DNA of 14,789 bases from Phyllobacteriaceae bacterium (GTDB lineage Bacteria; Pseudomonadota; Alphaproteobacteria; Rhizobiales; Rhizobiaceae), in the NCBI GenBank assembly GCA_024645155.1, contig JAHEGF010000034.1, positions 1 through 14,789 on the forward strand, in the 5' to 3' direction. Below are positions 7,861-14,789 of the stretch, piece after piece. A program made the position numbers and the translations under genes. Under the pieces are notes generated by a model. That model was not told where the DNA came from, searched no databases, and saw only the letters and a list, made by a program, of their open reading frames with translations. Every line of letters begins with the position of its first letter. Position 1 is the first letter of the stretch.

Positions 7861-7901
7861 AAGGTTTGCCCTATAAGGGCTATACCGCATTTGAAAACCT
7901 T
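7861..7901 (+). repeat. Nested inverted repeats upstream of the epimerase gene
   Basis: AAGGTTT (7861-7867) is the reverse complement of AAACCTT (7895-7901). Between them lies the perfect inner palindrome GCCCT-ATA-AGGGC (7868-7880). The outer arm can gain two G-U pairs in plus-strand RNA (7859-7860 with 7902-7903). The element starts 5 nt after the previous hairpin and ends 29 nt before the epimerase ATG. It may be an RNA leader structure or an operator; the sequence alone does not decide. Confidence 0.45.
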
Positions 7902-7930
7902 TTGACCCATAGATAGCGACCTTCCGGCTG

Positions 7931-8962
7931 ATGACAAGCGCAGACCCAGAATCTGACCGTTTTTTGGTGACCGGCGCCGCCGGTTTCATTGGTTTTCATG
8001 TCGCAAGGGCATTGCTGGGATCAGGTTACAAGGTGCTTGGTCTCGATAGCCTGAACGACTACTACGATGTCCGCCTCAAACAATCACGCCTGGCGCAAAT
8101 CGGCGGAACTGACGGGTTCTCCTTTGAAAAAACAGACCTGTCAGACGCATCGGCAACGCAGTCGGTATTTGAAAAATACAAACCTCATCGCGTCATTCAT
8201 CTGGCGGCACAGCCAGGGGTCCGCTATTCGCTCGAAAATCCCTCTGCCTATATATCGGCCAACATTTCCGGGTTCCTGAATGTACTGGAAGCCTGCCGTG
8301 CAACAAGGCCTGAACACCTGATTTATGCCAGTTCGAGCTCGGTCTACGGCATCAATGCGCGACCGCCATATTCGGTATCGGACAAATCCGATCACCCGGT
8401 CAGCCTGTATGCGGCGAGCAAAAAGTCTAACGAACTGATGGCGCATTCCTACAGCCACCTTTTTGACCTGCCCGCTACAGGGCTACGGTTCTTTACCGTC
8501 TACGGACCATGGGGGCGTCCCGACATGGCGGTTTACTCCTTTACCGAGGCGATCAGCGAAGGCCGCCCGATCCGCCTTTTCAACAATGGCGACCTGCGCC
8601 GCGATTTTACCTATGTCGATGACATAACCGAAGGTGTTTTTCGCGTCGCGACCGGTTCACCGCCGCAATCGGGTGCTGCCGACACCGGCGGCCCGACAAC
8701 CGCGCCGTGGCGGATCTACAATATCGGCAACAACACACCTGTTGCAGTTCCCGAACTCATTGCGTTGTTGGAAAAACGGATCGGAAAGAAAGCGATCATC
8801 CAAAAAACCGCCATGCAACCGGGCGATGTTTACGAAACTTGTGCGGATATAGATCCGATCATGCGCGATTATGGTTTTCAGCCAAAGACGGACCTGAGCG
8901 CCGGGTTGTCCGAATTTGTTGCATGGTACAACAACTACATTTCAGGCCAATCGCACACATGA
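7931..8962 (+). CDS. NAD-dependent epimerase, probable UDP-glucuronate 4-epimerase
   Basis: 343 residues, an extended short-chain dehydrogenase of normal length. UDP-glucuronate 4-epimerase interconverts UDP-glucuronate and UDP-galacturonate by oxidation and re-reduction at C4 with bound NAD. Seen: GAAGFIG (15-21) for NAD binding; LDSLNDYYDVRLKQSRL (38-54), a stretch characteristic of this subfamily; serines in YASSSSVYG (132-140); the catalytic YAASK (Tyr160, Lys164); YGPWGRPDMA (191-200); and RRDFTYVDD (223-231). These match rhizobial LpsL and capsular Cap1J-type enzymes better than GalE. It diverges from ugd, which would supply its substrate. Translation starts at ATG 7931 with no visible Shine-Dalgarno sequence, although the Rossmann strand begins 11 residues in, so the start is plausible. 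Its stop overlaps the next gene's start. Exact sugar specificity is inferred. Confidence 0.9.
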   Translation: MTSADPESDRFLVTGAAGFIGFHVARALLGSGYKVLGLDSLNDYYDVRLKQSRLAQIGGTDGFSFEKTDLSDASATQSVFEKYKPHRVIHLAAQPGVRYSLENPSAYISANISGFLNVLEACRATRPEHLIYASSSSVYGINARPPYSVSDKSDHPVSLYAASKKSNELMAHSYSHLFDLPATGLRFFTVYGPWGRPDMAVYSFTEAISEGRPIRLFNNGDLRRDFTYVDDITEGVFRVATGSPPQSGAADTGGPTTAPWRIYNIGNNTPVAVPELIALLEKRIGKKAIIQKTAMQPGDVYETCADIDPIMRDYGFQPKTDLSAGLSEFVAWYNNYISGQSHT

Positions 8963-9573
8963 TGCCGCCTCCACCACTTTGCCTCATACGCCATGGACAA
9001 ACGGATTTGGGTGCGGAAGCGCGTTTTCTGGGACGGCTGGATGATCCGCTGAACAAGATTGGCAGAAAGCAGGCAAGCAATGCCGGCAGATGGCTTGCAA
9101 AAAGCGCATTGCCACCAGTTTACCGCTCCTGCGATTGGCAGCTGGTATCCTCACCATTGCGGCGCGCCATCGAGACCGCCGAGATCATTTTGTCGTCTGC
9201 AAAGCTGAACGTGGAAAAAGTAACAACCGAACCGGACCTTGCCGAAATGTCGTTCGGCGACTGGGAAGGCTTGACCACGCACGAAGTCAAGGAGGCCTTC
9301 CCCGAGCAACGACGGGCCCGGAAAAAGGATCGCTGGAACTATGCGCCGCCGGGCGGAGAAAGTTTTGCCGGCTTGGCAGCAAGGGTCAAAAGGTGGCTCG
9401 TCAGGCTGGATCGGCCGACAATTGCCGTTTGCCACACCGGGACCATCCGGGTCGTTTCCCATGTGATAGGGGGCATGACGGAGGAGGAGGCGGTGAACGT
9501 ACACGCCGGTTATTGTTCGCTTTGGTTGTGGGATAAAGGCAAATTCGTCTCAAATAGGGACTTGCCAACTTAG
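8959..9573 (+). CDS. Histidine phosphatase family protein (phosphoglycerate mutase-like)
   Basis: 204 residues. The family removes phosphate from small molecules through a phosphohistidine intermediate. Seen: catalytic LIRHGQTD (9-16, nucleophile His12), SSPLRRAIETAEII (64-77) with Arg68, the acid/base region AEMSFGDWEGL (95-105), and the second core histidine His159 in VCHTGTIR (157-164). The frame stays open upstream of 8959, but the two ATGs at 8959 and 8962 are right: the ATG overlaps the epimerase stop as ATGA, and the RHG motif then falls close to the N-terminus as usual. The overlap implies translational coupling with the epimerase. The substrate is unknown; a sugar phosphate is a guess from context. 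Similarity to cobalamin-pathway phosphatases (CobC) exists across the family, but no cobalamin genes are visible. Confidence 0.9.
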   Translation: MMPPPPLCLIRHGQTDLGAEARFLGRLDDPLNKIGRKQASNAGRWLAKSALPPVYRSCDWQLVSSPLRRAIETAEIILSSAKLNVEKVTTEPDLAEMSFGDWEGLTTHEVKEAFPEQRRARKKDRWNYAPPGGESFAGLAARVKRWLVRLDRPTIAVCHTGTIRVVSHVIGGMTEEEAVNVHAGYCSLWLWDKGKFVSNRDLPT

Positions 9574-9577
9574 CTTG

Positions 9578-9590
9578 GATAGTCACTATC
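9578..9590. promoter_or_regulatory. Perfect 13-bp palindrome upstream of the ABC transporter operon
   Basis: GATAGT-C-ACTATC has perfect six-base arms around one central base. It begins 4 bp after the phosphatase stop and ends 30 bp before the GTG of the first transporter gene, in a gap of only 47 bp. Size and place suit an operator for a dimeric repressor, or a small hairpin; no U-tract follows, so it is not a terminator. I do not recognise the regulator. Confidence 0.4.
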
Positions 9591-9608
9591 GCTGAAGAGC
9601 TTGAGATT

Positions 9609-9615
9609 GGGAGGA
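9609..9615 (+). promoter_or_regulatory. Ribosome binding site that fixes the GTG start of the ABC ATPase
   Basis: GGGAGGA lies 5 nt before GTG at 9621. It supports the GTG over the later in-frame ATG codons, for example the one at M16, which has no comparable site. Confidence 0.75.
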
Positions 9616-9620
9616 TCTAA

Positions 9621-11546
9621 GTGGCTTCTAATATACCGGATTCGGTCAGCCGCTCGGACAGCGACATGTTACGGGTCCGCGACCTTCGGATTTCCATTTC
9701 TCTCAGTCAGGGAGAGATTGAAGTCATCAAGGGTGTCAGTTTCCGTATTCCTGCGGGAAGAACTGTCGGACTTGTTGGTGAATCCGGTTCCGGCAAGTCA
9801 ATCATCGCCCAGTCGATAATGGGAATTCTGCCGAAGGTTGCCGCAATCAGATCCGGTCACATCGACTTTATCGATCCGCAAGGGGATGGACATCCGGTCG
9901 ACATTGCCGGCCTGTCCAGGGATTGCCGGGAAATGCGTGCGCTGCGCGGTGGCCGTATTTCGATCATTTTTCAGGAACCCATGACATCACTGTCGCCGGT
10001 TCACACCATCGGCAACCAGGTTTCGGAGGCGCTGGTCCTTCATCGCTCTGTTGCCAAATCCGAGGCACGGGCAACGACCGAGGACATGCTGCGGCTGGTT
10101 GGATTTCCCGATCCCGGGCGGGCCTACGAAATGTATGCCATGGAATTGTCTGGCGGCTTGCGTCAACGCGCCATGATCGCGATGGCGCTTATATGCCATC
10201 CGGCACTGCTCATCGCCGATGAGCCGACAACGGCGCTTGATGTGACCATTCAGGCGCAGGTGCTCGGGCTGCTGAAGAACTTGCAGAAAAAACTCGGCAT
10301 GTCGCTACTGCTTATCACCCACGACCTTGGGGTGGTGGCCAATATGGCTGACGAGGTTGTCGTCATTTACCACGGCGAGGTCATGGAGGCGGGGCCAACG
10401 CTCGAAATATTCAATAACCCGCAGCATCCGTACCTGAAGGCGCTTTTGGCAGCAGTCCCTAAATTGAAGATGAAACCGGGCGAACGGTTGCAGGCTTTGC
10501 GCGAAATCGACGAGAAACTTCCCGAATCCATGAAACGGGACACCGATGTTGTTTCAAAACGCGATGTTCCGTTGTTGTCCATTCGAAACCTGCGCAAGGC
10601 ATTTGTCAGCAAGAAGGGGGCAGGCTTTTTCGGAACGGGTGAAGCCGGACGTGTTGTCGCCGTCGACAGTGTCAGTTTTGATATCCGGCGTGGCGAATGT
10701 TTCGGCCTGGTTGGCGAAAGCGGCTGCGGCAAATCGACATTGAGCAAGCTCGTCTGCAGGGCCTTGTCTGTAGACGAAGGCACCATCGAGTTCGACAACG
10801 GTGACGAACATATCGACATCGCATCGTTGAAGGGCCGTGCGCTTGAACGCTTTCGAACACGGGTGCAAATGGTTTTCCAGGACCCTTTTTCTTCACTCAG
10901 TCCGCGGTCCACGGTCCTCAGTACGCTGATTGAACCGTTCGAGATCCATGGTCGCGGAACGGCTGCGTCGCAAAAGGAAAGGGCACGCGACCTGTTGCGC
11001 ATGGTTGGATTGCCGGCAAGCAGCCTGAACCGCTATCCGCACAGTTTTTCCGGTGGGCAGCGCCAGAGGATAGGAATTGCCCGGGCCCTGGCGCTTGAGC
11101 CGGATCTGCTGATCTGCGACGAACCGGTATCGGCTCTCGACGTTTCAGTTCAGGCGCAAATCCTCAATTTGCTGACGCGGTTGCGCAAGGAACTCGGACT
11201 GACCTCGATTTTCATTTCCCACAACCTGGCTGTCGTCAATTACATCGCTGACCGCGTTGCGGTAATGCGGCGCGGCCAGATTGTCGAGATCGCACCCCGC
11301 GGCGTCATCTTTGAAAATCCGGTGCATCCCTATACACGGCGCCTTCTTGACGCGATACCGACCATTGAACCGGACAGAAAATTGTCTCTGGAGCGTCTGA
11401 GCCGCGATATCGATGAAGAAGAGGCGCAGTGGCCCGAACAATTCCGTTATCAGCCCAATGCTGCCTCATCCGGGCTTGTCGAGGTCGAAACGGATCACTT
11501 CGTGCTAACCAATGATGCCGCTTCCGGCATGCCCATGGTGGCATGA
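9621..11546 (+). CDS. Dipeptide/oligopeptide-type ABC transporter, fused double ATP-binding protein
   Basis: 641 residues with two complete nucleotide-binding domains in one chain, equivalent to OppD plus OppF, as in YejF. It powers import through the permeases encoded downstream, on the cytoplasmic membrane face. Domain 1: Walker A GESGSGKS (53-60), Q-loop IIFQEPMTSLSP (115-126), signature LSGGLRQR (176-183), Walker B LLIADE (196-201), switch His234. Domain 2: GESGCGKST (365-373), MVFQDPFSSLSP (417-428), FSGGQRQR (476-483), LLICDE (496-501), His534. Each domain ends with the peptide-transporter extension containing NPQHPY or NPVHPY and a short proline/charged tail. Both sites look catalytically complete; the L in the first signature is a mild change, as OppD-type proteins often carry M there. 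The stop overlaps the next gene's ATG. The substrate cannot be read from the ATPase. Confidence 0.95.
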   Translation: MASNIPDSVSRSDSDMLRVRDLRISISLSQGEIEVIKGVSFRIPAGRTVGLVGESGSGKSIIAQSIMGILPKVAAIRSGHIDFIDPQGDGHPVDIAGLSRDCREMRALRGGRISIIFQEPMTSLSPVHTIGNQVSEALVLHRSVAKSEARATTEDMLRLVGFPDPGRAYEMYAMELSGGLRQRAMIAMALICHPALLIADEPTTALDVTIQAQVLGLLKNLQKKLGMSLLLITHDLGVVANMADEVVVIYHGEVMEAGPTLEIFNNPQHPYLKALLAAVPKLKMKPGERLQALREIDEKLPESMKRDTDVVSKRDVPLLSIRNLRKAFVSKKGAGFFGTGEAGRVVAVDSVSFDIRRGECFGLVGESGCGKSTLSKLVCRALSVDEGTIEFDNGDEHIDIASLKGRALERFRTRVQMVFQDPFSSLSPRSTVLSTLIEPFEIHGRGTAASQKERARDLLRMVGLPASSLNRYPHSFSGGQRQRIGIARALALEPDLLICDEPVSALDVSVQAQILNLLTRLRKELGLTSIFISHNLAVVNYIADRVAVMRRGQIVEIAPRGVIFENPVHPYTRRLLDAIPTIEPDRKLSLERLSRDIDEEEAQWPEQFRYQPNAASSGLVEVETDHFVLTNDAASGMPMVA

Positions 11547-13447
11547 TGAGAAACCTGTTTTTCACGACACTAGTTCTCGCCATTGTTGCTGGCGCTGTGA
11601 AGTTCGCAAATTCAGTGGAATTGGGCGAGCCACCGATTTTGCAGCAGTTGGTGAAGGACGGCGAATTGCAGCCGATGGCGCAGCGCCTGCCCGCCACGCC
11701 AAAGGTTGTCGATTTTGCATCGGAAGGCAAAACACCCGGCAGGTATGGCGGTGAGATTCGCATGCTGATGGGCAATGCCAAGGACATCCGCATGATGACC
11801 GTCTATTCTTATGCGCGGCTTGTCGGTTTTGACCGCAACTTCGATCTCCAGCCGGATATCCTTGAAAGCTTCACTGTCGAGGACAACCGGATATTTACGC
11901 TGCAGATCCGGCCGGGACACCGCTGGTCGGACGGTTACCCGTTTACTTCCGAGGACTTCCGTTACTGGTGGGAAGATGTTGCCAACAACGACAGGCTTTC
12001 GGGCGGCGGCCCGCCACAATCCATGCTCGTAGACGGCCAGCCACCATTGTTCGAAATTCTCGGCCCCCTGACAGTGCGTTATTCCTGGGAAAAGCCCAAT
12101 CCGATATTTCCGCTTGTGCTGGCCGGGTCGAGTCCCGAGTTCATTTTCATGCCCGCTCACTACATGCGAAATTTCCATGAACGCTATGCCGATCCCGAGG
12201 TACTTGAGGCGACAATCGAAGAGGAAAATGTCCGCGACTGGGCCGCGTTGCACACGCGGCTGGGCCGCCAGTACCGTCCCGAAAACCCGCAATTGCCGAC
12301 CCTCGATCCGTGGCGCAACACGACGCAGGGTCCATCCAAGCGTTATGTTTTCGAACGCAATCCCTATTACCACCGGGTGGACCCCGATGGTCACCAGTTG
12401 CCGTATCTTGATCGGGTCATCCTCGACATGGGCTCGACAGACATCGTTGCTGCAAAGACAGGGGCGGGTGATTCCGATCTGCAGGCGCGCTATCTGCGGT
12501 TTGAGAACTATACCTTTCTCAAACAGGCGGAAAAGGAGCACGAATACCGTGTTCATCTCTGGCGCAATGGCGTAAGTTCCCAGATAGCGCTTTATCCCAA
12601 TCTCAATGTTGCCGACGAGACATGGAATTCCGTGGTCCGCGACGCCCGGTTTCGCCGGGCGCTTTCGCTGGCGATCGACCGGCAGGAACTGAACCAGCAA
12701 CTCTATTTCGGGCTTGCCAAGCCGGGGGGCAATACGGTTTTGCCGTTATCGCCACTCTACGATGAAAATGTCGCAAACGCCTGGACAACCTATGATCCGA
12801 AAATGGCGAACAAACTCCTTGACGAGATGGGTTTGTCCGAACGCGCCAGCGACGGAACTCGGTTGCTGCCCGATGGCCGCAAGATGGAAATAATCGTCGA
12901 AAGTACGGGCGAAAGCACCGAAGAGACCGATGCACTGGAACTGATCCGGTACCACTGGGAAGAAATCGGCATCAAACTGTTTACCCGCGGCATGCAGCGC
13001 GACATTGTCCGGAGGCGATTTCTAACCGGCGAGACCCTGATGATGATCACGGTCGGACTCAATGTCGGGCTTGCAAATGCGGATCTGAACCCCGAGGAGC
13101 TCGCGCCGGTATCGTCGGCGCAGGCCAACTGGCCGGTATGGGGACAGTATCTTGAAACCGGCGGAAAGGCTGGTATGCCGCCCGATCTGGAACCCGCGAT
13201 CCGGTTGGTGGAACTGTATGAGGCGTGGCGTTCTTCGGTCAACACCGAACAGCGACGGCGGATCTGGCGCGAGATGCTCCGGATCTACAACGACCAGGTT
13301 TTTTCGATCGGGATAGCCGGCGAGACAATTCAGCCGGTGGTGATCAGCCGCAGATTGCGCAATATCCCGGAAGAAGGGATCTATTCCTGGGCACCGACCG
13401 CCTATTTTGGGGCTTACCGGCCAGATACATTCTGGCTGGCGGAGTAG
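11543..13447 (+). CDS. ABC transporter periplasmic substrate-binding protein, SBP_bac_5 family
   Basis: 634 residues, larger than DppA or OppA (about 535) and near YejA in size. The protein captures the solute in the periplasm and delivers it to the permeases. Seen: a signal sequence (about 1-24, cleavage likely after KFANS) with no lipobox cysteine, so a soluble protein rather than a lipoprotein; family motifs GGEIRMLMG (72-80), FTLQIRPGHRWSDGYPFTSE (113-132); RRALSLAIDRQELNQQLYFG (369-388); and a C-terminal closing motif near YSWAPTAYFGAYRPDTFW. The start is ATG 11543, overlapping the ATPase stop as ATGA, with a second ATG immediately after. Other members of this family bind peptides, nickel, opines or oligosaccharides (AgpA of Sinorhizobium meliloti binds alpha-galactosides), so the ligand is open. 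Confidence 0.93.
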   Translation: MMRNLFFTTLVLAIVAGAVKFANSVELGEPPILQQLVKDGELQPMAQRLPATPKVVDFASEGKTPGRYGGEIRMLMGNAKDIRMMTVYSYARLVGFDRNFDLQPDILESFTVEDNRIFTLQIRPGHRWSDGYPFTSEDFRYWWEDVANNDRLSGGGPPQSMLVDGQPPLFEILGPLTVRYSWEKPNPIFPLVLAGSSPEFIFMPAHYMRNFHERYADPEVLEATIEEENVRDWAALHTRLGRQYRPENPQLPTLDPWRNTTQGPSKRYVFERNPYYHRVDPDGHQLPYLDRVILDMGSTDIVAAKTGAGDSDLQARYLRFENYTFLKQAEKEHEYRVHLWRNGVSSQIALYPNLNVADETWNSVVRDARFRRALSLAIDRQELNQQLYFGLAKPGGNTVLPLSPLYDENVANAWTTYDPKMANKLLDEMGLSERASDGTRLLPDGRKMEIIVESTGESTEETDALELIRYHWEEIGIKLFTRGMQRDIVRRRFLTGETLMMITVGLNVGLANADLNPEELAPVSSAQANWPVWGQYLETGGKAGMPPDLEPAIRLVELYEAWRSSVNTEQRRRIWREMLRIYNDQVFSIGIAGETIQPVVISRRLRNIPEEGIYSWAPTAYFGAYRPDTFWLAE

Positions 13448-13455
13448 GGGGCGGC

Positions 13456-14454
13456 ATGCTGCGTTACATATTCATGCGTTTCATGGCGATGATCCCGACG
13501 CTGATTATCGCGAGCATCCTCATTTTCACGATCATCGAGTTGCCGCCCGGCGACTACTTCGAGAGCTATGTTGCTGAACTGCAGGCGTCCGGAGAAACAG
13601 TCGATCCTCAAAAGATCGAATATTTGCGCCAGGAATACGGCTTCGACAAGCCCATGTGGCAACGCTATCTGACTTGGGCCGGCGGCATGTTTCAGGGCGA
13701 CTTTGGCTATTCCTTCGAGTACGAACGCCCGGTTTCCGAACTGATCGGAAGCCGGCTGTTCCTCACGATGCTGCTTTCTTTCGTCACCATCATCTTTACA
13801 TGGCTGGTCGCCTTCCCGATAGGAATCTATTCGGCAACACACCAGTACAGTTGGGGTGACTACGGATTCACCTTTTTTGGACTATTGGGTATCGCCACGC
13901 CGAATTTTCTGCTGGCGCTTGTCATGATGTATCTGGCCAATGTCTGGTTTGGCACGTCTATCGGTGGCCTGATGGACCCGCAATACATCAATGAGGGAAT
14001 GAGTTGGCCGAAATTCGTGTCGATCATGGAGCATATGGTCATCCCGGTCATCGTCATTGGTACGTCCGGCACCGCCGGAATGATCCGGCGCATCCGGGCA
14101 AATCTGATGGACGAGCTTCAAAAGCAATATGTGACAACCGCACGCGCCAAGGGCGTTCCGCCGTTGCGTGCCCTGCTCAAATATCCTTTCCGCATGTCCC
14201 TCAACTTCTTCATCGCCGACATTGGAAGTATTCTGCCGATGGTGGTTTCCGGTGCCGAGGTTGTGGCAATCGTCCTGTCATTGGAGACCACCGGTCCGCT
14301 GCTCATCTCTGCGTTACGCAGCCAGGACATGTATCTCGCCGGCTCCTTCCTGATGTTTTTGGCGGTATTGACCGTGATCGGCGTGCTCATTTCCGACATA
14401 GCTCTGGCAATCCTTGATCCGCGCATCAGGCTGCAGGGAGAGGCAACCAAATGA
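13456..14454 (+). CDS. ABC transporter permease, DppB/OppB/YejB type
   Basis: 332 residues. It forms half of the membrane channel of the importer. Seen: N-terminal helix LRYIFMRFMAMIPTLIIASI (2-21) typical of DppB-type permeases; YLRQEYGFDKPMWQRYLTW (about 56-74) with the conserved 'G.D.P...RY' pattern; GDFGYSF; several hydrophobic segments from about 100 on; and the cytoplasmic EAA-like loop with TTARAKGVPPLRALLKYPFR (about 228-247) that docks the ATPase. The frame is open back to 13225, but the ATG at 13456 gives the family's N-terminus and has GGAG (13441-13444) and a GGGGG run upstream; an earlier start would overlap the binding-protein gene deeply. It begins 8 bp after that gene and overlaps the next by ATGA. 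Confidence 0.95.
   Translation: MLRYIFMRFMAMIPTLIIASILIFTIIELPPGDYFESYVAELQASGETVDPQKIEYLRQEYGFDKPMWQRYLTWAGGMFQGDFGYSFEYERPVSELIGSRLFLTMLLSFVTIIFTWLVAFPIGIYSATHQYSWGDYGFTFFGLLGIATPNFLLALVMMYLANVWFGTSIGGLMDPQYINEGMSWPKFVSIMEHMVIPVIVIGTSGTAGMIRRIRANLMDELQKQYVTTARAKGVPPLRALLKYPFRMSLNFFIADIGSILPMVVSGAEVVAIVLSLETTGPLLISALRSQDMYLAGSFLMFLAVLTVIGVLISDIALAILDPRIRLQGEATK
14435..14443 (+). promoter_or_regulatory. Ribosome binding site of the second permease gene
   Basis: AGGGAGAGG lies inside the end of the first permease gene, 7 nt before the ATG at 14451. It is strong and supports the overlapping ATGA start. Confidence 0.7.
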
Positions 14455-14789
14455 CGAAATCGCCGCTCCCGGAAAATGGAAAGCCTATGGGGCATTTCGT
14501 CTCGGACGCGCCTTTTGATCCCTACTCGATTGAAAAGCTGACGCCTGAACTCGAATCCTACTACATGGCATCGCAAAGAAAGCTGATGTGGTGGAAGTTC
14601 AAGCGCCACAAGGTCGCTTATTTTTCAGGCGTTTTGCTGATCATTTTCTACGCGCTAATCACACTCGCCGAGTTTATCGCTCCCTACAACCAGACCCACC
14701 GCCATGTCGATCACATCTATGCTCCGCCCCAGGGAATTCATGTGATTCACGACGGACGGCTGGTTGCTCCATTTGTCTATGGCCGCACC
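14451..14789 (+). CDS. ABC transporter permease, DppC/OppC/YejE type, 3' partial
   Basis: 113 residues are visible; the frame is open to the window end. This should be the second membrane subunit pairing with the preceding permease. Seen: a hydrophilic cytoplasmic N-terminus of about 50 residues, longer than in DppC; WWKFKRHKVAYFSGVLLIIF (47-66), the usual basic stretch leading into the first helix; the first transmembrane helix (about 56-77); and the start of a periplasmic loop, HIYAPPQGIHVIHDGRLVAP (88-107), as found in the YejE-like branch with an extended loop between the first two helices. The ATG overlaps the previous stop (ATGA at 14451-14454). The EAA loop and remaining helices lie beyond the window. 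Confidence 0.92.
   Translation, partial: MTKSPLPENGKPMGHFVSDAPFDPYSIEKLTPELESYYMASQRKLMWWKFKRHKVAYFSGVLLIIFYALITLAEFIAPYNQTHRHVDHIYAPPQGIHVIHDGRLVAPFVYGRT

Larger units (their letters stand above)
7742..7930. promoter_or_regulatory. Divergent intergenic region between ugd and the epimerase gene
   Basis: This 189-bp gap separates the start codons of ugd (minus) and the epimerase gene (plus), so it must hold at least the upstream promoter elements of both unless either is read from further away. I found no convincing sigma-70 promoter. The best minus-strand candidate pairs TTTTCA with TATAGG (forward 7870-7875) at 16-bp spacing, 4 of 6 matches each, and is not strong enough to call. The epimerase ATG has no Shine-Dalgarno sequence. 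Two inverted-repeat structures, listed separately, fill the middle and right parts. Confidence 0.7.

Noticed and set aside
8707..8958. 84-codon upstream extension of the histidine phosphatase
   Set aside because: It overlaps the epimerase catalytic region in another frame and looks like random sequence; the ATGA overlap at 8959 gives the proper N-terminus.
11612..12700. Open frame of 362 codons on the minus strand
   Set aside because: It runs exactly antisense to the binding-protein gene, has no recognisable domain, and is explained by the codon bias of the real gene.
13225..13455. 77-codon upstream extension of the first permease
   Set aside because: It overlaps the conserved end of the binding protein; the ATG at 13456 has a ribosome binding site and gives the family N-terminus.
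1..14789. tRNA or rRNA genes, CRISPR arrays, transposons, toxin-antitoxin or phage-defence genes
   Set aside because: Nothing in the sequence supports any of these; the window is filled by metabolic, envelope and transport genes of known families.

Overview
The window reads as chromosomal DNA of an alphaproteobacterium, most likely Hyphomicrobiales (rhizobia and relatives). The grounds are the fused CysN-CysC protein followed by cysQ, the mid-to-high 50s %GC by eye, the rhizobial-type UDP-sugar enzymes, and a large peptide/oligosaccharide-type ABC transporter. The assignment is by gene content and protein similarity from memory, not by a search. Both ends cut through genes. Coding density is very high; the longest gap is 189 bp. 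I see no RNA genes, mobile elements or CRISPR arrays.

Layout. (1) 1-3248, plus strand: end of cysNC (GTPase subunit of ATP sulfurylase fused to APS kinase), cysQ (PAP phosphatase) and a YihY/BrkB membrane protein, closely spaced. (2) 3257-7741, minus strand, read from right to left: ugd (UDP-glucose 6-dehydrogenase), a CmcH/NodU-type O-carbamoyltransferase, and an MscS-type channel with a periplasmic BON domain. Regions 1 and 2 converge with only 8 bp between stop codons. (3) 7742-7930: divergent intergenic region with two RNA-like hairpin structures. (4) 7931-9573, plus strand: a UDP-glucuronate 4-epimerase-like enzyme overlapping a histidine phosphatase. (5) 9621-14789, plus strand: ABC importer operon of fused double ATPase, large periplasmic binding protein, first permease and start of the second permease, with overlapping or nearly touching genes and a small palindrome just upstream.

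How the parts may fit. Ugd makes UDP-glucuronate and the divergent epimerase would convert it to UDP-galacturonate, supplying acidic sugars for lipopolysaccharide, capsule or exopolysaccharide. CysNC makes PAPS, the sulfate donor, and CysQ removes the PAP left after sulfate transfer. The carbamoyltransferase transfers a carbamoyl group to an unknown hydroxyl. Sugar-acid supply, sulfate-donor supply and carbamoylation side by side suggest, but do not prove, decoration of a surface glycan or small molecule. The ABC importer may be an independent nutrient-uptake unit. Most genes belong to known families; the best leads are the carbamoyltransferase of unknown substrate, the BON-MscS channel, and the structured leader before the epimerase.
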